Assembly (NCBI GenBank): GCA_030435675.1
Contig: CM059622.1
Span: forward strand, 2,108,001 to 2,172,000
Reading direction: 5' to 3'
DNA from: Steinernema hermaphroditum
Lineage: Eukaryota; Nematoda; Chromadorea; Rhabditida; Steinernematidae
DNA: 64,000 nt
The position numbers and the translations under genes are program-made. The notes under the pieces were generated by a model. It was given only the letters and a program-made list of their open reading frames with translations, was not told the DNA's origin and did not search any database. Shown piece after piece: positions 40,786-51,345 of this stretch (its first letter is position 1; each line of letters starts with the position of its first letter).

Positions 40786-41259
40786 ATGTCAGGGCTTGTG
40801 GTGTCTCCGCTTAACGTGCTTCTTGAGGTAGAGGGAGAGGGCGAAGCGCTTGTCACAGTCGGCGCACTGAAAGGTCTTCTCCGGGGAGTGCGTCTTCTCG
40901 TGGACGCGGAGGTTGCTGGCGTCGGCGAAGCGTTTGGGACAGAGGCGGCAGGCGAACGGCTTCTCCCCCGTGTGGATTCGCATGTGGCCCGTCAGGAGGA
41001 ACTTCCGCGAGACGGATGCGCCACACTCGGGGCACTCGAACCTCTTCCGCGGCTTCTTCTCGTTCCCAGAAGAAGGCGGAGACTCCGGAGAGGAAGGAGT
41101 GGAGGGCGTCTGCTCCTCTTGTGGAGTCGACGAAGTAGAAGGGGCCTCTGAAGGAGACGCCACTTGGGCGAGATTCGCCGCCATCAGCTGCTGGCTACGG
41201 TAGTGGTGTCCTATCCAGGCCGAGAAAAGGAATGCATTGAGAGCCCAGAAGTTGTCCAT
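40786..41259 (-). CDS. C2H2 zinc-finger protein, three fingers
   Basis: Single exon, 156 residues. A low-complexity Ser/Thr/Pro/Glu region (residues 30-70) precedes three canonical C2H2 fingers: FECPECGASVSRKFLLTGHMRIH, linker TGEKP, FACRLCPKRFADASNLRVHEKTH, linker SPEKT, and FQCADCDKRFALSLYLKKHVKRRH. The first linker is the classical TGEKPF. The array is complete at the C-terminus, so it is likely a small DNA-binding regulator. The target is unknown. Confidence 0.85.
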
Positions 41260-41562
41260 AGCTTTTGGATTCTTTCAAGTGGCGAAGAACTTCCACTCCG
41301 TCTTATATGTGCTCAGAAGATCGTTCTCCGCTGTGGGAGAACCCCTCAGGAGCCTGAACGCATAAGTATGGTGAAATCGAGTTGGATCTTCAGGGGAAGG
41401 TTTGAGGCTTTTCGAAAGAGAAGAATTTCGAAATCAGGGACAGTGGATGACAATACGGACTTAGTCATAGCCGTGTGGGAACCCCATTACTCATCTCGAT
41501 ATCTACCAACTTGACTCACTCCAAACCCGTCGTCCCCTCTGTCCAGCCATTCATCCCCAGCG
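41260..41562. other. divergent intergenic region
   Basis: Lies between the zinc-finger gene (minus) and the small secreted protein gene (plus). No motif of note. Confidence 0.4.
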
Positions 41563-41907
41563 ATGAGGCCTCTGACGGTCGTCTTCCTCCTCTGTCTTCT
41601 CCCTCTTCAAACTGCGACTTCTGATATCGACTACGGCAGATTGATTAGCTACATCCAGGAGCGGCAGTGCTATGCCAAAGCAGGTAGATATCGGTTGTTG
41701 CGGGTGCTGATCTACAGTCTTTCTCTAGACTCCTCTGTTCAATGCAGCGAAGACTTCTACGAATTCATCTGCGTCTTCCACTGTCTGTGTTGTCTGAAAG
41801 AGGCGCCTGCTACTGAGATGCCGAGTACTGAGGTGCCAACACCTGCAGAGGATGGACAAGGAGCTGCCGAGGGTGAACAAGGAGCTGCCGAGGGTGGAAA
41901 ACAATGA
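41563..41907 (+). CDS. small secreted Cys-containing protein
   Basis: Exons 41563-41683 and 41729-41907, intron 45 nt (GTAGAT...CTCTAG); 99 residues if spliced. The 45-nt intron keeps the frame open, so an unspliced 114-residue form is also possible. Signal peptide MRPLTVVFLLCLLPLQTATS; then RLISYIQERQCYAKA, a Cys-rich core (VQCSEDFYEFICVFHCLCCLKE) and a Thr/Glu/Gly-rich tail (TEVPTP; two GAAEGEQ-type repeats). Unknown function. Confidence 0.6.
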   Translation: MRPLTVVFLLCLLPLQTATSDIDYGRLISYIQERQCYAKAGRYRLLRVLIYSLSLDSSVQCSEDFYEFICVFHCLCCLKEAPATEMPSTEVPTPAEDGQGAAEGEQGAAEGGKQ

Positions 41908-41967
41908 GTTCCAAATACCTCTCTTATTGCAACATATTATATTAACATTTAAATTTAAATTTGATAA

Positions 41968-41973
41968 AATAAA
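41968..41973 (+). terminator. AATAAA polyadenylation signal
   Basis: AATAAA 61 nt after the stop of the small secreted protein gene. Confidence 0.5.
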
Positions 41974-42131
41974 GGAATGTACGCTCGAGCCCTCTGCGTT
42001 TCCACTGATGAGCAACCAGACAAAGTGGACTGTGTAGACGTCTAGTCGAGTCTGCACTGTCCCAGACGGCCAATAGTCGACCGCCGCCTCATTCCCCATT
42101 CCCCTCTCGAGTGGAGCGGTCGTAGACGACG

Positions 42132-43158
42132 ATGGCTAAAGAAGAAGCGGAAACGAGACTCCCGAGGTTCGAAACGATCGGCGTGCGGCTGCACAACCAT
42201 GTGGCGCACATCTTCCTGAACCGCACGGACGTCGACAACGCGATGAATAGTCTCCTCCTCAGGCGAGCCTCTTCTCCACAGAGACTGTGACCAGTTCTTT
42301 GCAGGGAGCTCCACGATGTCGTCCGACTGTTCGCGAAGCACCCTCCGACGCGAGCGATCACCTTCCGCGGCATCGGGAAGTGTTTCTCCAACGGAATGGA
42401 CTTAAAAGAGCGCTCGCCGGCTACCGTAATCAACGAGATCGTCGCCAACGGCGATTTAGACGTCTCCCGCAAGGGTCGCGGCATCGAGAAGACGATCCGC
42501 GAGGCGCAAATGGTCTTCTCCGCCATCGAAGAGGTGAGTTTCGGTCAGAAGATGCCGACTGATTACGGTAGTTTAGTGCCCGAAGCCGACGATCGTGGCG
42601 CTTCACGGGAACTGCAGAGGCGCCGCGCTGGACTTCGCCTCCGCGTGCGACATCCGCCTTGCCTCCAGTGAGGCCACTTTCTCTCTCAAGGTTAGCCTAC
42701 CGTACCCCATCTACCGTACCCCTCTTCTAGTTCTACGGAGTCGACTACGGCGCCATCACGCGTCTCCAGAAGATCTGCAGCAACGAGGCGTGGATCTTCC
42801 ACCACGTGGCCAATCTCTCCAAGTTCGACGCCGACGACGCTCTCCAGCATGGTAGAGACCTTCTTTTGGACCACACTCTAAGCCTCCGATTGCAGACTTT
42901 GTGCTGCGCCTCTTCGACACCCCCGCGGAGATGTTCGACGGGATGACGAAGCTGGCCGAACAGATCGCCTCGCGCAGTCCCGTCGCCGTGCAGGGTGTCA
43001 AACTCGTCCTCAACCACGCCAAGGACCACTCAGTGCGCGACTCTCTCCGCTTCACGGCCGACTTGGCGCAGTCGCAGAATCTCAACAAGGATATCGGCCA
43101 GGCAACGCTCAAGGTTCTCCAAAAGACGACCGGTGCTCTTGTATATGAGAATATCTGA
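42132..43158 (+). CDS. ECH1-like dienoyl-CoA isomerase / enoyl-CoA hydratase family
   Basis: Crotonase-fold enzyme; ECH1 converts 3,5-dienoyl-CoA to 2,4-dienoyl-CoA in beta-oxidation of unsaturated fatty acids. Five exons: 42132-42262, 42305-42533, 42577-42690, 42731-42851, 42896-43158; 285 residues. ECH1-type signatures: GRGIEKTIREAQMVFSAIEECPKPTIVALHGNCRGAALDFASACDIRL and, near the end, IASRSPVAVQGVKLVLNHAKDHSVRDSL. The Asp of ALDFASACD (ECH1 Asp176 position) and the Asp of VDYGAITRL (Asp204 position) are present. The segment between them is shorter than in ECH1 and has no equivalent of the catalytic Glu196. No clear mitochondrial or peroxisomal targeting signal. Intron 1 uses a GC-AG donor (CAG/GCGAGC). 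Tail-to-tail with the PDK gene, 71 bp apart. Confidence 0.88.
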
Positions 43159-43229
43159 ACAAATATATGGGTGATAAAATTATTATTGAAACGCGCCAAA
43201 GTCAAGTACTAGTAAATACTGTCGACTTC

Positions 43230-45757
43230 TTACACGCGGAGATCACTTCGGTGGCACCCGTGGTCAGGCAAGTGATGCGACCAGTCGTTCGTTTCTATAC
43301 TCGTAGTCAGCTGCTGTCGCGAAGAGTTGCTGTAGATGGGCAGTACTTCCGCCGCTTCGAACGGTATCGCCTTAAGGTAGACATGCGCGTCGGTACCGTA
43401 CCCCTCCAGCGGCGCGAGCACCAAGTCTCCGAGGAAGTAGCGTGTGTAGAGACGGGACAGAGGTAGTCCGTAGCCGTAGCCAGCCTGAAGAATTGCATAA
43501 GATACCGAAAACAGAGACTTCTACGCTACCATGGCGGGTTCAGAGTCGTTTCGAAGGATCGGCGACGGCGCAGTACTGTACATGAAGTTGAACATTCGGC
43601 CAAGGTTCGTTCGGGGAAAGCCGCCGCCCCGATCGGTGATCTTCACAGAGAGGTCGTGCCGGCCGCTGACTACTGTAACTTCCACGAGCGGGAGTTCGTC
43701 GCTGTCGGTGTCCGGGTTGAATTCTACCGTAGCCCTCATGGCGTTCTAAACCAGTAGAGGTTACTACGAGAGGACAAGAAGAGGGCTTCACCTTGAACAG
43801 TTCGAACATGACATGGTAGAGGTGTGAGGGCACTGAGACGACGCGTATCATCTTCCCGGGATTCAGCGAGTTGATGCACTTGAGGCGCAAGCCCGGAGAG
43901 ACTTTGTAGTGGATGTCGCAGAGATATCGGGCGTCAAAGAAGGCGGTCTTGATCACTCCAGCGACGTCACAAGCGGGATCGATGTAGCCGATGTGGTGGG
44001 GACTCTTCGGGAGCATGGATCCGAAGACGACCACTGAAAAGAAGGGAACAGATTAAGAGCAGCCACTTTCGCGTTGGGACCCTGAGGCCCATAGTTGCTA
44101 CAGGGCTGGCATTGGTTTTGACAGCTGCACCCATATAAGCGCCCAAAGAAGCGATGCATTACAAAGACTAAGAGTCCAAGGAAAAGACTAAGATGAACAC
44201 CCTCGTCAACACTCAAGCCTACCAAGCACAGTATGCCTACTACATGGCTGCTGTCCCTCCTCAAGTGTTCTACGGACTTCCATTGAACTACATCGAGCAA
44301 CGCTGCACCTACACCACCAACAAGACCGCCACAGAGATGACCGCGAAAGACCTCAGAGATTACAAGAGGTTCCTGTTGATGAACGCCAGCTCCGACTACA
44401 CGGCCATGGTCATCAAGGAGGCAACCATACAAGAAATCCGAGCCATCGCCAAAGTAACCGAAGGCGCCCCCTGGATGGGATATGGAAAAGCGATGGAGTG
44501 GGCAAGCTACGTGCTCCATTGCGCCTCGCGCCATGAAGAAGCCCCGGTGGAGGAGATCGCGTTCCAGTGGAGCAACGCCCTGAAGTTCATCAGGGAACGC
44601 CTGAAGACGTTGGGAGTCGCCAACGCCGACGAAGCCTGGTTCCACTACAACCAGAACATGCTGGAGGAACTCAAGAACTCCTTCGTGGCGATCTCCCGGG
44701 ACTACCTCGACTATCACTACAGAACCCCGTCCAGAGTCGTCTTCAACGGACTCTTGACCTTCGCTTCGCACTATGCGAAACACGGCGAGCCACTAGGGAT
44801 GACGGTAGCCGAGTACCTTCACAAAGGAGAACAACTTCTTCAACTTTCGGCAATGAAGACCAAGAGCGCGCTCAAGTTCGTCGATCCCGATGGATGGACT
44901 CTGGTGCTCGGAAGAGAGACTCCCTTCGTGAAAACCCTACACCAGAGGGGAGCCTACCAATAGCACCCAAAGTATTATTTTTGCCATGTATTATTATAAA
45001 ATTGTAAAAAACATAAAATATAAAGAAAGCAAAACCCCGACTTTGATTATGTCCCCTTTCTCACATAGGCAGCATCACAACATCATGCTCTTTGGGAATC
45101 TCGGTGACTCATCCGTGATGTGAAAGTCGCAGCCCGTCTTCCCCCTTAGTCATCGATCTCTGAGCACTTAAACTTAGAAATATGAAAGAACCTACAATGT
45201 TGATTCTGGAGCATGCGCTTAGATATCCGATTTGTATAAAGCCGGTCCAAGAAGTATTGTATGGACGGCTCCCTCGACATGCTGATTCCACCGGCATTCT
45301 TCAGCTCGAGCAGTCCAGCGGCCATCGTCTTCACAACATCACTGTGCCGCTTCATGATCACTTGCAGCTGATCGTTGAATGTGTTGACCGTCGAACAGTC
45401 CACATCGGCGTTCTCGAAGTAGAGCAGGTCCTCGAAACTCTGGTAGTACCAGTTGGTGACGCGGCCAACGCTCGGCATACTCAGGAGTTTAGCGGGAAGA
45501 AAGGTCATTTCCTAAAATGTCCTATCACCGGAGAGGTCCAAACGCCTTGATGCGTCGTCACTTACCTTCATGATGTTGGCGAGGCGCACGAGTAGTTCGT
45601 TGCGGACGAAGACGAACGACGCCGTGGCGGTTTCCTTGCGGCCGATGTCGATGTACTCCTGCATGGACAGCGACGAGGGCTGCATACACGCATAGTGCTC
45701 CAACTTATGCGCCAGTACCGAGGAAAACGGCCGGAGAAGTCGACGAGTCAATTTCAT
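43230..45757 (-). CDS. mitochondrial pyruvate dehydrogenase kinase
   Basis: Phosphorylates the E1 alpha subunit of pyruvate dehydrogenase and switches the complex off. Five exons (minus order): 45566-45757, 45196-45511, 43792-44033, 43530-43745, 43230-43484; 406 residues, the usual length. N-terminal BCDHK/PDK helical domain: YACMQPSSLSMQEYIDIG, VFVRNELLVRLANIMKE, YYQSFEDLL, QYFLDRLYTNRISKRML-NQH. GHKL ATPase domain: HLYHVMFELFKNAMRATVE (N box), KITDRGGGFP (G1), MFNFMYSTAP, AGYGYGLPLSRLYTRYFLGD (G2). A CTTCCAG acceptor directly before the ATG suggests trans-splicing. Intron 2 (44034-45195) contains an unrelated gene on the plus strand. The family is certain; the choice between PDK and BCKDK rests on the PDK-like G2 box and length. 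Confidence 0.93.
44193..44963 (+). CDS. intronless gene nested in a PDK intron, unknown function
   Basis: A single 771-nt open frame, 256 residues, starting MNTLVNTQAYQAQYAYYMAA and ending RETPFVKTLHQRGAYQ. Codon use is strongly coding-like and the frame fills most of PDK intron 2 on the opposite strand. No signal peptide or membrane segment; the sequence is helical with many aromatic residues (FYGLPLNYIEQRC, AMEWASYVLHCASRH, DEAWFHYNQNMLEELK, DYLDYHYRTPSRVVFNGL). I do not recognise a domain. An A/T-rich stretch with an ATAAAATATAAAG signal follows the stop. Absence of introns and nesting suggest a retroposed or newly inserted gene. Confidence 0.75.
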   Translation: MNTLVNTQAYQAQYAYYMAAVPPQVFYGLPLNYIEQRCTYTTNKTATEMTAKDLRDYKRFLLMNASSDYTAMVIKEATIQEIRAIAKVTEGAPWMGYGKAMEWASYVLHCASRHEEAPVEEIAFQWSNALKFIRERLKTLGVANADEAWFHYNQNMLEELKNSFVAISRDYLDYHYRTPSRVVFNGLLTFASHYAKHGEPLGMTVAEYLHKGEQLLQLSAMKTKSALKFVDPDGWTLVLGRETPFVKTLHQRGAYQ

Positions 45758-47248
45758 CTGGAAGAAGCACAATGATGACGGATCGATTGATAGCAAGGCA
45801 GAACGACAATCGCGAGATATCGCGCGCACAACCATTAAAAAATCAGCCGATGGACGGCGCCGTGTTCCCGTGAACGACGCGTGCAGCTGCACAGCTCCGG
45901 CTACGCTATATGCAGCCGCAGAAAACGAGCTTGTCGTTAACCCCGATTCGCAAATGCAAAAAAAAAAGAGGGAGGGGATTGCACGGAACCGGGGAGAAGA
46001 AGGTGGGCAAACGGACGGAAACGCGTCGCGTGCACTACAGCAGATGACGTCATGGGGGAGTCCCCACGCAAGCGATCTTTGCGATACGGCGTTGGAGTGC
46101 GTTTTTCGCCGAATGACCCATCGACTCTAAAGCACAAAACATAAGATGTAGGAGAAAACGGCATACGGTAGAGGGGAACAGACATATAAATCAAAGCAGT
46201 TGGGCCATAAACAAGTCATCACTCATGAACTGGACAAAAAGCGTTAGAGAGGAGATGAAAGCGGCGGGAGCGAAGACAGCATACTCTTGAGCATTCCAAT
46301 AAAAAGAGGCGGAAATTCGATGTGCGCGGCATTTCGAAATCAGCTCAAAAATCAGAAAATCATTACAACTTCAGTTCAGAGACAAGATCATCGTATCATA
46401 TGCACATGGTTGCCGGAACAGGTTTCATAGAAACTCAAAAACATGAATAAACCAGGCCTATGCACAATCAAAGAACAAACAAGAACCGAATCAAATCCAA
46501 AAAAACGCGCAATTTTTAGGGAATTCAAATAATCAAGTGCCACTTTTTCCCCTCACTGAAAAAAAATCTGCACCGTTTGCAGCGCCACTTGCTCTCGGCG
46601 AACCGCACGTAGGCCACGCGAGCGGATTAGCGAACGTGAGTTCGGAAAGAGCAAGAAGCCGGCAAATTCCGTTGTTATAGAGATCGCCGAAAACATTCGC
46701 CTTCCATCGATTCCCGCCCGCGTCCCGCGAAGAGTCAACAGTGTTGCCCTCGTTCACGTGAAAGTCACACGCGCCGCCGGCGGAAGGACAGACGCCACTT
46801 GGACGGCCGGGCGTTTAATTTCGAAACGGATGGCGACGAGTGATGCGGAAGGGTCAAAGGAGTCTTGTGGCGTTGAAGAAGACGTGAGAAAGTGCACATT
46901 GTCTCGTCTCCGCTGTCTAGACATGACCTTTGATGGTCATTTCGACTGTGGAGACGTCTGGAGGGGCTCTTCGGCCTGAAAATATGAGATTTTATGGCCA
47001 TTTGGGCGAGAAGACAGTTCTTGATAGGTCCACTCTGTCTGTATTTTTTTGAGGCAGAAGATATAAGTGTTTGTGTCCCGCTTTTCCAGCTAAACTCCCT
47101 TTGAAAGTACAACATCCTCTCAGTAGACCTTTTGTGGGTGAGCATGCCACTTTTGGTCGCTCTCAAAATCAGGTTTCATGAAAACAACTTAATCCTACAG
47201 CCAATATCCACTTCACATATAACTCCATGAACACAACCACCACTATCG
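45758..47248. other. 1.5-kb intergenic region
   Basis: Upstream region of PDK (minus) and of the secreted protein gene at 47249 (plus). No recognised gene; open frames are featureless. It includes a GC-rich part near 46740-46870. Confidence 0.45.
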
Positions 47249-48396
47249 ATGCTCGTTCTTCTCATTCTACTGCTTGTTGTCCCCGATTCTCTGGGTTCTT
47301 TCGCCTGTCCCTCTACGTCGACTCCCAATCTCACACATTTACGTACATGTCATGCTGGAAATTTAATTAAAACACTTCTTTAGGGCGTTACCGTATCTCG
47401 GATCAATCGTACTCCGGTGATCCCGTGTACTTCTTGTCGCTCTCCCCAAATGTCAGCTCGGGAACATTCCAGTTCGCTACGGATCCCGGCGACCCTTTAT
47501 GTGGAGGGAGATGTCTCATTAGACTTTTCACTTTTTCCAACGATGAGACCTTCTATCTGACTCCGTACGACTTCCCTCCCACCCCTGGATACCGTAATCT
47601 AACTTCGAACTACACCCTCTTTTGTGTGTCGACTAGAGGAGACTGTAATGCGTGGATCCCGCTCTGGAGAAGTGTCTTCTTCGAAGACGATGGCCTCCGT
47701 GAGTTGCATACATTACATTAGTCAGTATGGCTTCACCAGATTACGGCTATTCCATAGGATTCAACTCCGTATGGGCCGCTCTCCGGGAGCCGATTCCACT
47801 CTGCTACGTGTGGTCTCCCATCGCCCGACCTCGGTCTTCCAACTGCTCCGCTAGTCGACCTTCAAATGCCTCTATGGAGCATCTAAATGTTTACGATAAC
47901 CGTTTCATGGGGACCTTCAGAGATCACCTCTACACCACCTTAGCCCCTCCACCCGACTACCGTATCCAACTGAACATGTCTACGGGATACGTAGTCGTCG
48001 ATGAGAACTCCACTGACTGTCAGTGTCTCCAGCCGCTCATACAGGTCTTTGCAGACAATGACTACTTCCCTCGTACGGACTCACAAACAGAAAGACAAAA
48101 AAAGAATTTCAGCCAATAGAGACCATAAATTCGTGAACCCGAGGACAATGGAGTTGGTCACGCCCTATGTTCCAACAGGAGAGATCATTTACTGCGCTTC
48201 CGAGTATGGTGCCTGTGGAGCTACCGTACCCATGCGGCAGTTCTTTAATTTGCTCAGCATGGGTGGGTCAGCAGGAGTTCACAAATCGCTCAATTCTGGA
48301 AATGTAGATACGAATTATGAATTCGGTAACACTCCTAACAGGAGTACCATGCGGATTCCGTCGACACCAAGCATTATATGCTACATTTGGGCATAA
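47249..48396 (+). CDS. secreted protein of unknown family
   Basis: Four exons: 47249-47342, 47384-47671, 47722-48072, 48113-48396; 338 residues. Signal peptide MLVLLILLLVVPDSLG. The mature protein has several Cys (CGGRC, LFCVSTRGDCNAW, LCYVWSP, TDCQCLQP, IYCASEYGACG) and N-glycosylation sequons (NVSS, NLTS, NCSAS, NASM, NMST, NSTD). Intron 2 could also be read as a 23-nt segment from 47699, which is too short; the 50-nt alternative starting at 47672 keeps the same phase. The final 45 residues after LLSMG may instead be removed by an unrecognised splice. No domain recognised; likely lineage-specific. Confidence 0.6.
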
Positions 48397-48833
48397 AAAG
48401 CACTTATTTTGTTTCCATACGACAGCTGTAAATGAACACGGTACGCTGAATTTGTAAGATTTGCAATGCAGCATGTGAACGCTAGAATGAGCGCCCCCAG
48501 AAACAATGAAGAACACAAGGCGCGTGTATCCTCTGCTTGTGTGTGGAAAAAACTGAGGCAAGGTCGGTTGGATGAACTCGAAACGTTCGGCAGCACCCGG
48601 ACACCCAGAAATTGCCTGGGAGCAGTTTAATCTGCGCCCAGGCCCAGGGATACGCGGGATACGCAAAAAAGCCAGCAAACACACCAACGGTTTTGAAAGC
48701 ACCTTTGACGTTCACAGAAATAAAAAAGAAGGCTAGAAATCAAATACAACTCGAAAGAACCCGCGGTTGGCAATGTAGGCTGCAATGAACGCCTCCCAGA
48801 AACAAAGAGATAATTGAAGAACAGATCGCAGTA

Positions 48834-49191
48834 ATGCTACGGCCACGAATGCTGCGTCGTGCGTCGTGGGGTGGCCACGAACGCTGCGTCGTGCGTCGCG
48901 CTCCGTGCGTCGTGCGTCGCTCGCTGCGTCGTGCGTCGCTCGCTGCGTCGTGCGTCGCTCGCTGCGTCGTGCGTTTTTTGGAGGGTGGCCATGAACGCAA
49001 CGCAGCGAGCAGAGAACGCACGACGCAAGACGCACGACGCTGCCGCACGACGCAGCATTCGTGGCCACCTCAGCAAAAACGCACAACGCACGACGCTGCG
49101 TCACGACGCAGCGATCGTGGCCAGCCTCCAAAAAACGCACGACGCAGCGAGCAACGCACGACGCACGACGCAGCATTCGTGGTCGTAGCAT
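48834..49191. repeat. 358-bp foldback element of GCGTCGTGCGTCG units
   Basis: Termini ATGCTACGGCCACGAATGC and GCATTCGTGGTCGTAGCAT are inverted repeats. The left half is built from direct GCGTCGTGCGTCGCTC units and the right half from their complement (CACGACGCACGACGCAG), so the whole can fold into one long hairpin. Size and layout resemble the 367-bp MITE at 34065, but the sequence is unrelated. Confidence 0.7.
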
Positions 49192-49425
49192 AAGAACATC
49201 TGCAGCTGAAGGAGTGACAGATGGAGTAAATTTCAATCATCCAGGCGCTCGAACAGGCGCTACGACCAGCAATAAAAATGACTTGCAAGCAACAACGCAA
49301 ACGAAAACAACGCTCGGAAAAGGCGCGCAAAAATCCACACGAGAGTTATTTCGTCACCCTGACAAAAGCAGACAGCCAAAAGCGTCTGCTAGACGGATGT
49401 GCAGCGTTGCCGACAAGCCACTCAT

Positions 49426-49434
49426 TATAAAAGG
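49426..49434 (+). promoter_or_regulatory. TATA box
   Basis: TATAAAAGG 58 nt before the ATG at 49492. Confidence 0.5.
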
Positions 49435-49491
49435 AGGCGAGAGGGGTCGAATCGGTCAGTTGTGTTGACGACCTCACCGCGACTCCTCGTT

Positions 49492-50944
49492 ATGGACTCT
49501 TCGAACAAGAATTCGAAGCCTGCTGCTCCCGCTTCTGAGCCGTTGCGCTCCGAGCCAAACTCGGAGTCGAAGCAGAGGCGGAGCGAAGTCGTCGACGTCT
49601 CCTGTGACATTGTGGGTGTCTTTCGGTCCATTTCTGCTGAATGTCGTAATGTTGCAGACGAAGAAGGCGGTTGATGGAGTCGAAGGCATGCTGCGCGAGG
49701 GTTTGGAAACGACGCCTGCAAATGTTCGCCGCCGGCCGTTAGGAGCCAGCTACTCCGAAGGCCAGGTCAAGGTGTGTCTGCTTCTGCTTCTCACTGTACA
49801 TCCCAGGATTTCAGATCTTTTCTGACCGCCCATCTTTTGCGAAGCCAACCTGCTCTTTGCCGCGGAATCTGATGCGCCGAAGTCGATCGAAGTTCCGCTC
49901 CAGAGACAATCCCAACACGCCATGCTCTTCGTCCGTCAGCACCCGACCGCCCACTCCGTTTTCGAAACGAAAAATGCCTTCCCTTTCACAGAAGATGATG
50001 CAAACACCAAAAATGTTTCCTGCTGGAAGCAGACTAAAGCCTATTGTAGGGAAGAAACTTAATAATTTTATTGATTTTTTTCTTTAGGTGAAGCCAGAGC
50101 TTTCCAAACCTACTGAAAGTGAGAAGAACCTGAAAACTGCTTCTGATTTGCTGGATCGTGTGAAGAGGGAGCCTGTGAGCCCTAAGAGTGCTACGCCAGC
50201 TGCATCCACGCTTTCTCCATCGTTCTCCCTTGTTACTGCTCGATCGCTCTCTCCACTTTCGTATCTCTCCGCACTCTCCGGTTGTTCGACTCCTCGGCGA
50301 ACCACCGATTTGTCTTCTGGACATCCTACTGCTCTGAGCCCTTCTGAGATCATCACCGGACCTGCGAAAAATGCTGATCTCGCCAAAATGGGAAACAATG
50401 CCCGTCTCGACCTTGATGTAAGTGAGCAAAATTAGACTTTCTTCCATATTGACATTTTAGCCGACCAAGAATCGCCGAGAAAGCCTCAGTGGCATCCCGA
50501 GACTTGTTAAGTCTCCGCTTCCATCTGTCGGCGATCCACTTGTTCAGCCTAAACGTCAATCGTTCTCTCCGCTCTTGGATCGTTCTTCCGGCCATCCGGT
50601 TGCTTTGCCTTCGGACAACTCTTCGGAGTTCCCTTCTGAAGTCTCCACATCATCGTCCGTGGAACTCCCTGTAGTTTCCGCTCGTGGCCGACCGTCTTTT
50701 TCGGCTTTCACGTCTCCGAAGCTTATACAAGCTACCACAGGTAGCGACGAGCTGAAGATTGTTTTGAAGACGTCAAGTCACAACGAAAAGGTTCGATTCC
50801 TCTCCTAAGCACTTTTCTGATTCTCGCTTTTAGATCTGCCTCAGCATCAAGTTGGACACGCTGATCGGCGACCGTGGTGAACTAAAGAAGAAGCCGTCGG
50901 TGAGCGTGCTGGCACTCAACGATGCCGTCGTTTATCAGAAGTGA
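49492..50944 (+). CDS. Ser/Pro-rich protein, unknown
   Basis: Six exons: 49492-49611, 49658-49771, 49815-50045, 50088-50417, 50461-50790, 50834-50944, all in phase 0; 411 residues. Most of the protein is disordered in character, rich in Ser, Pro, Arg and Lys, with many SP/TP sites (KREPVSPKS, ARSLSPLS, ALSPSE, KRQSFSPLL). Exons 4 and 5 are both exactly 330 nt and share a motif (SSGHP.AL.PS), suggesting an old exon duplication. The last exon gives an ordered-looking end (ICLSIKLDTLIGDRGEL...VLALNDAVVYQK). No signal peptide or known domain. The SP/TP density suggests a CDK- or MAPK-regulated nuclear or cytoskeletal protein, which is inference only. Confidence 0.65.
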
Positions 50945-51345
50945 ATCCTGAATGCCGTTACGAAGATTGGTTCTGTGTGTACATATTTGTCATATGGTTA
51001 CAGATTTTTCTCTCTTTCGGTGCACTCATTAGACTGAAGTTGATGTTTCTATGTCCGACGGAAAACGTTTTCGTTGTGGCCAGTTGACCACTATGCTCTG
51101 TCTCTTTTCGACCACTGAAAAAGGCTGCAATCATGTTGTGGCCAGGCCTAAAAATCTGAACCAGTGCGAGTATACCTTTCCAAACTGGTAATTAAAAATA
51201 TGTGTCCCAAAGCGACATGAAAGCTACAAAACTATGTGTACAATTTTTTAGGCTGGGTGAGAGCAGGCTTTGTGCGCTGTGCAGGATTTGCAGGCTTATG
51301 GGCTCCTAAATTTGTGCCACTTTTGACTCTCTTCTGCTTGGTTTT
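50945..51345. other. intergenic; possible extra exon at 51051-51191
   Basis: A 47-codon frame starting MSDGKRFRCGQLTTMLCLF with several Cys and ending TFPNW lies here. I could not join it in phase to the downstream zinc-finger gene, so it stays unassigned. Confidence 0.3.

Larger units (their letters stand above)
48397..49491. other. intergenic with foldback repeat
   Basis: Contains the GCGTCGTGCGTCG foldback element (48834-49191) and the promoter of the gene at 49492. The adjacent stretches 48468-48510 and 48779-48812 share diverged sequence (GCAATG...GAACGC.....GCCCCCAGAAACAA-like). Confidence 0.45.

Noticed and set aside
44034..45195. Treating the PDK exons on either side of the nested gene as two genes
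   Set aside because: The two halves join in phase across the intron (QH / LVVFGS) and together give one complete kinase of normal length.
47699..47721. 23-nt intron in the secreted protein gene at 47249
   Set aside because: Too short to splice; an upstream donor at 47672 gives a 50-nt intron in the same phase.
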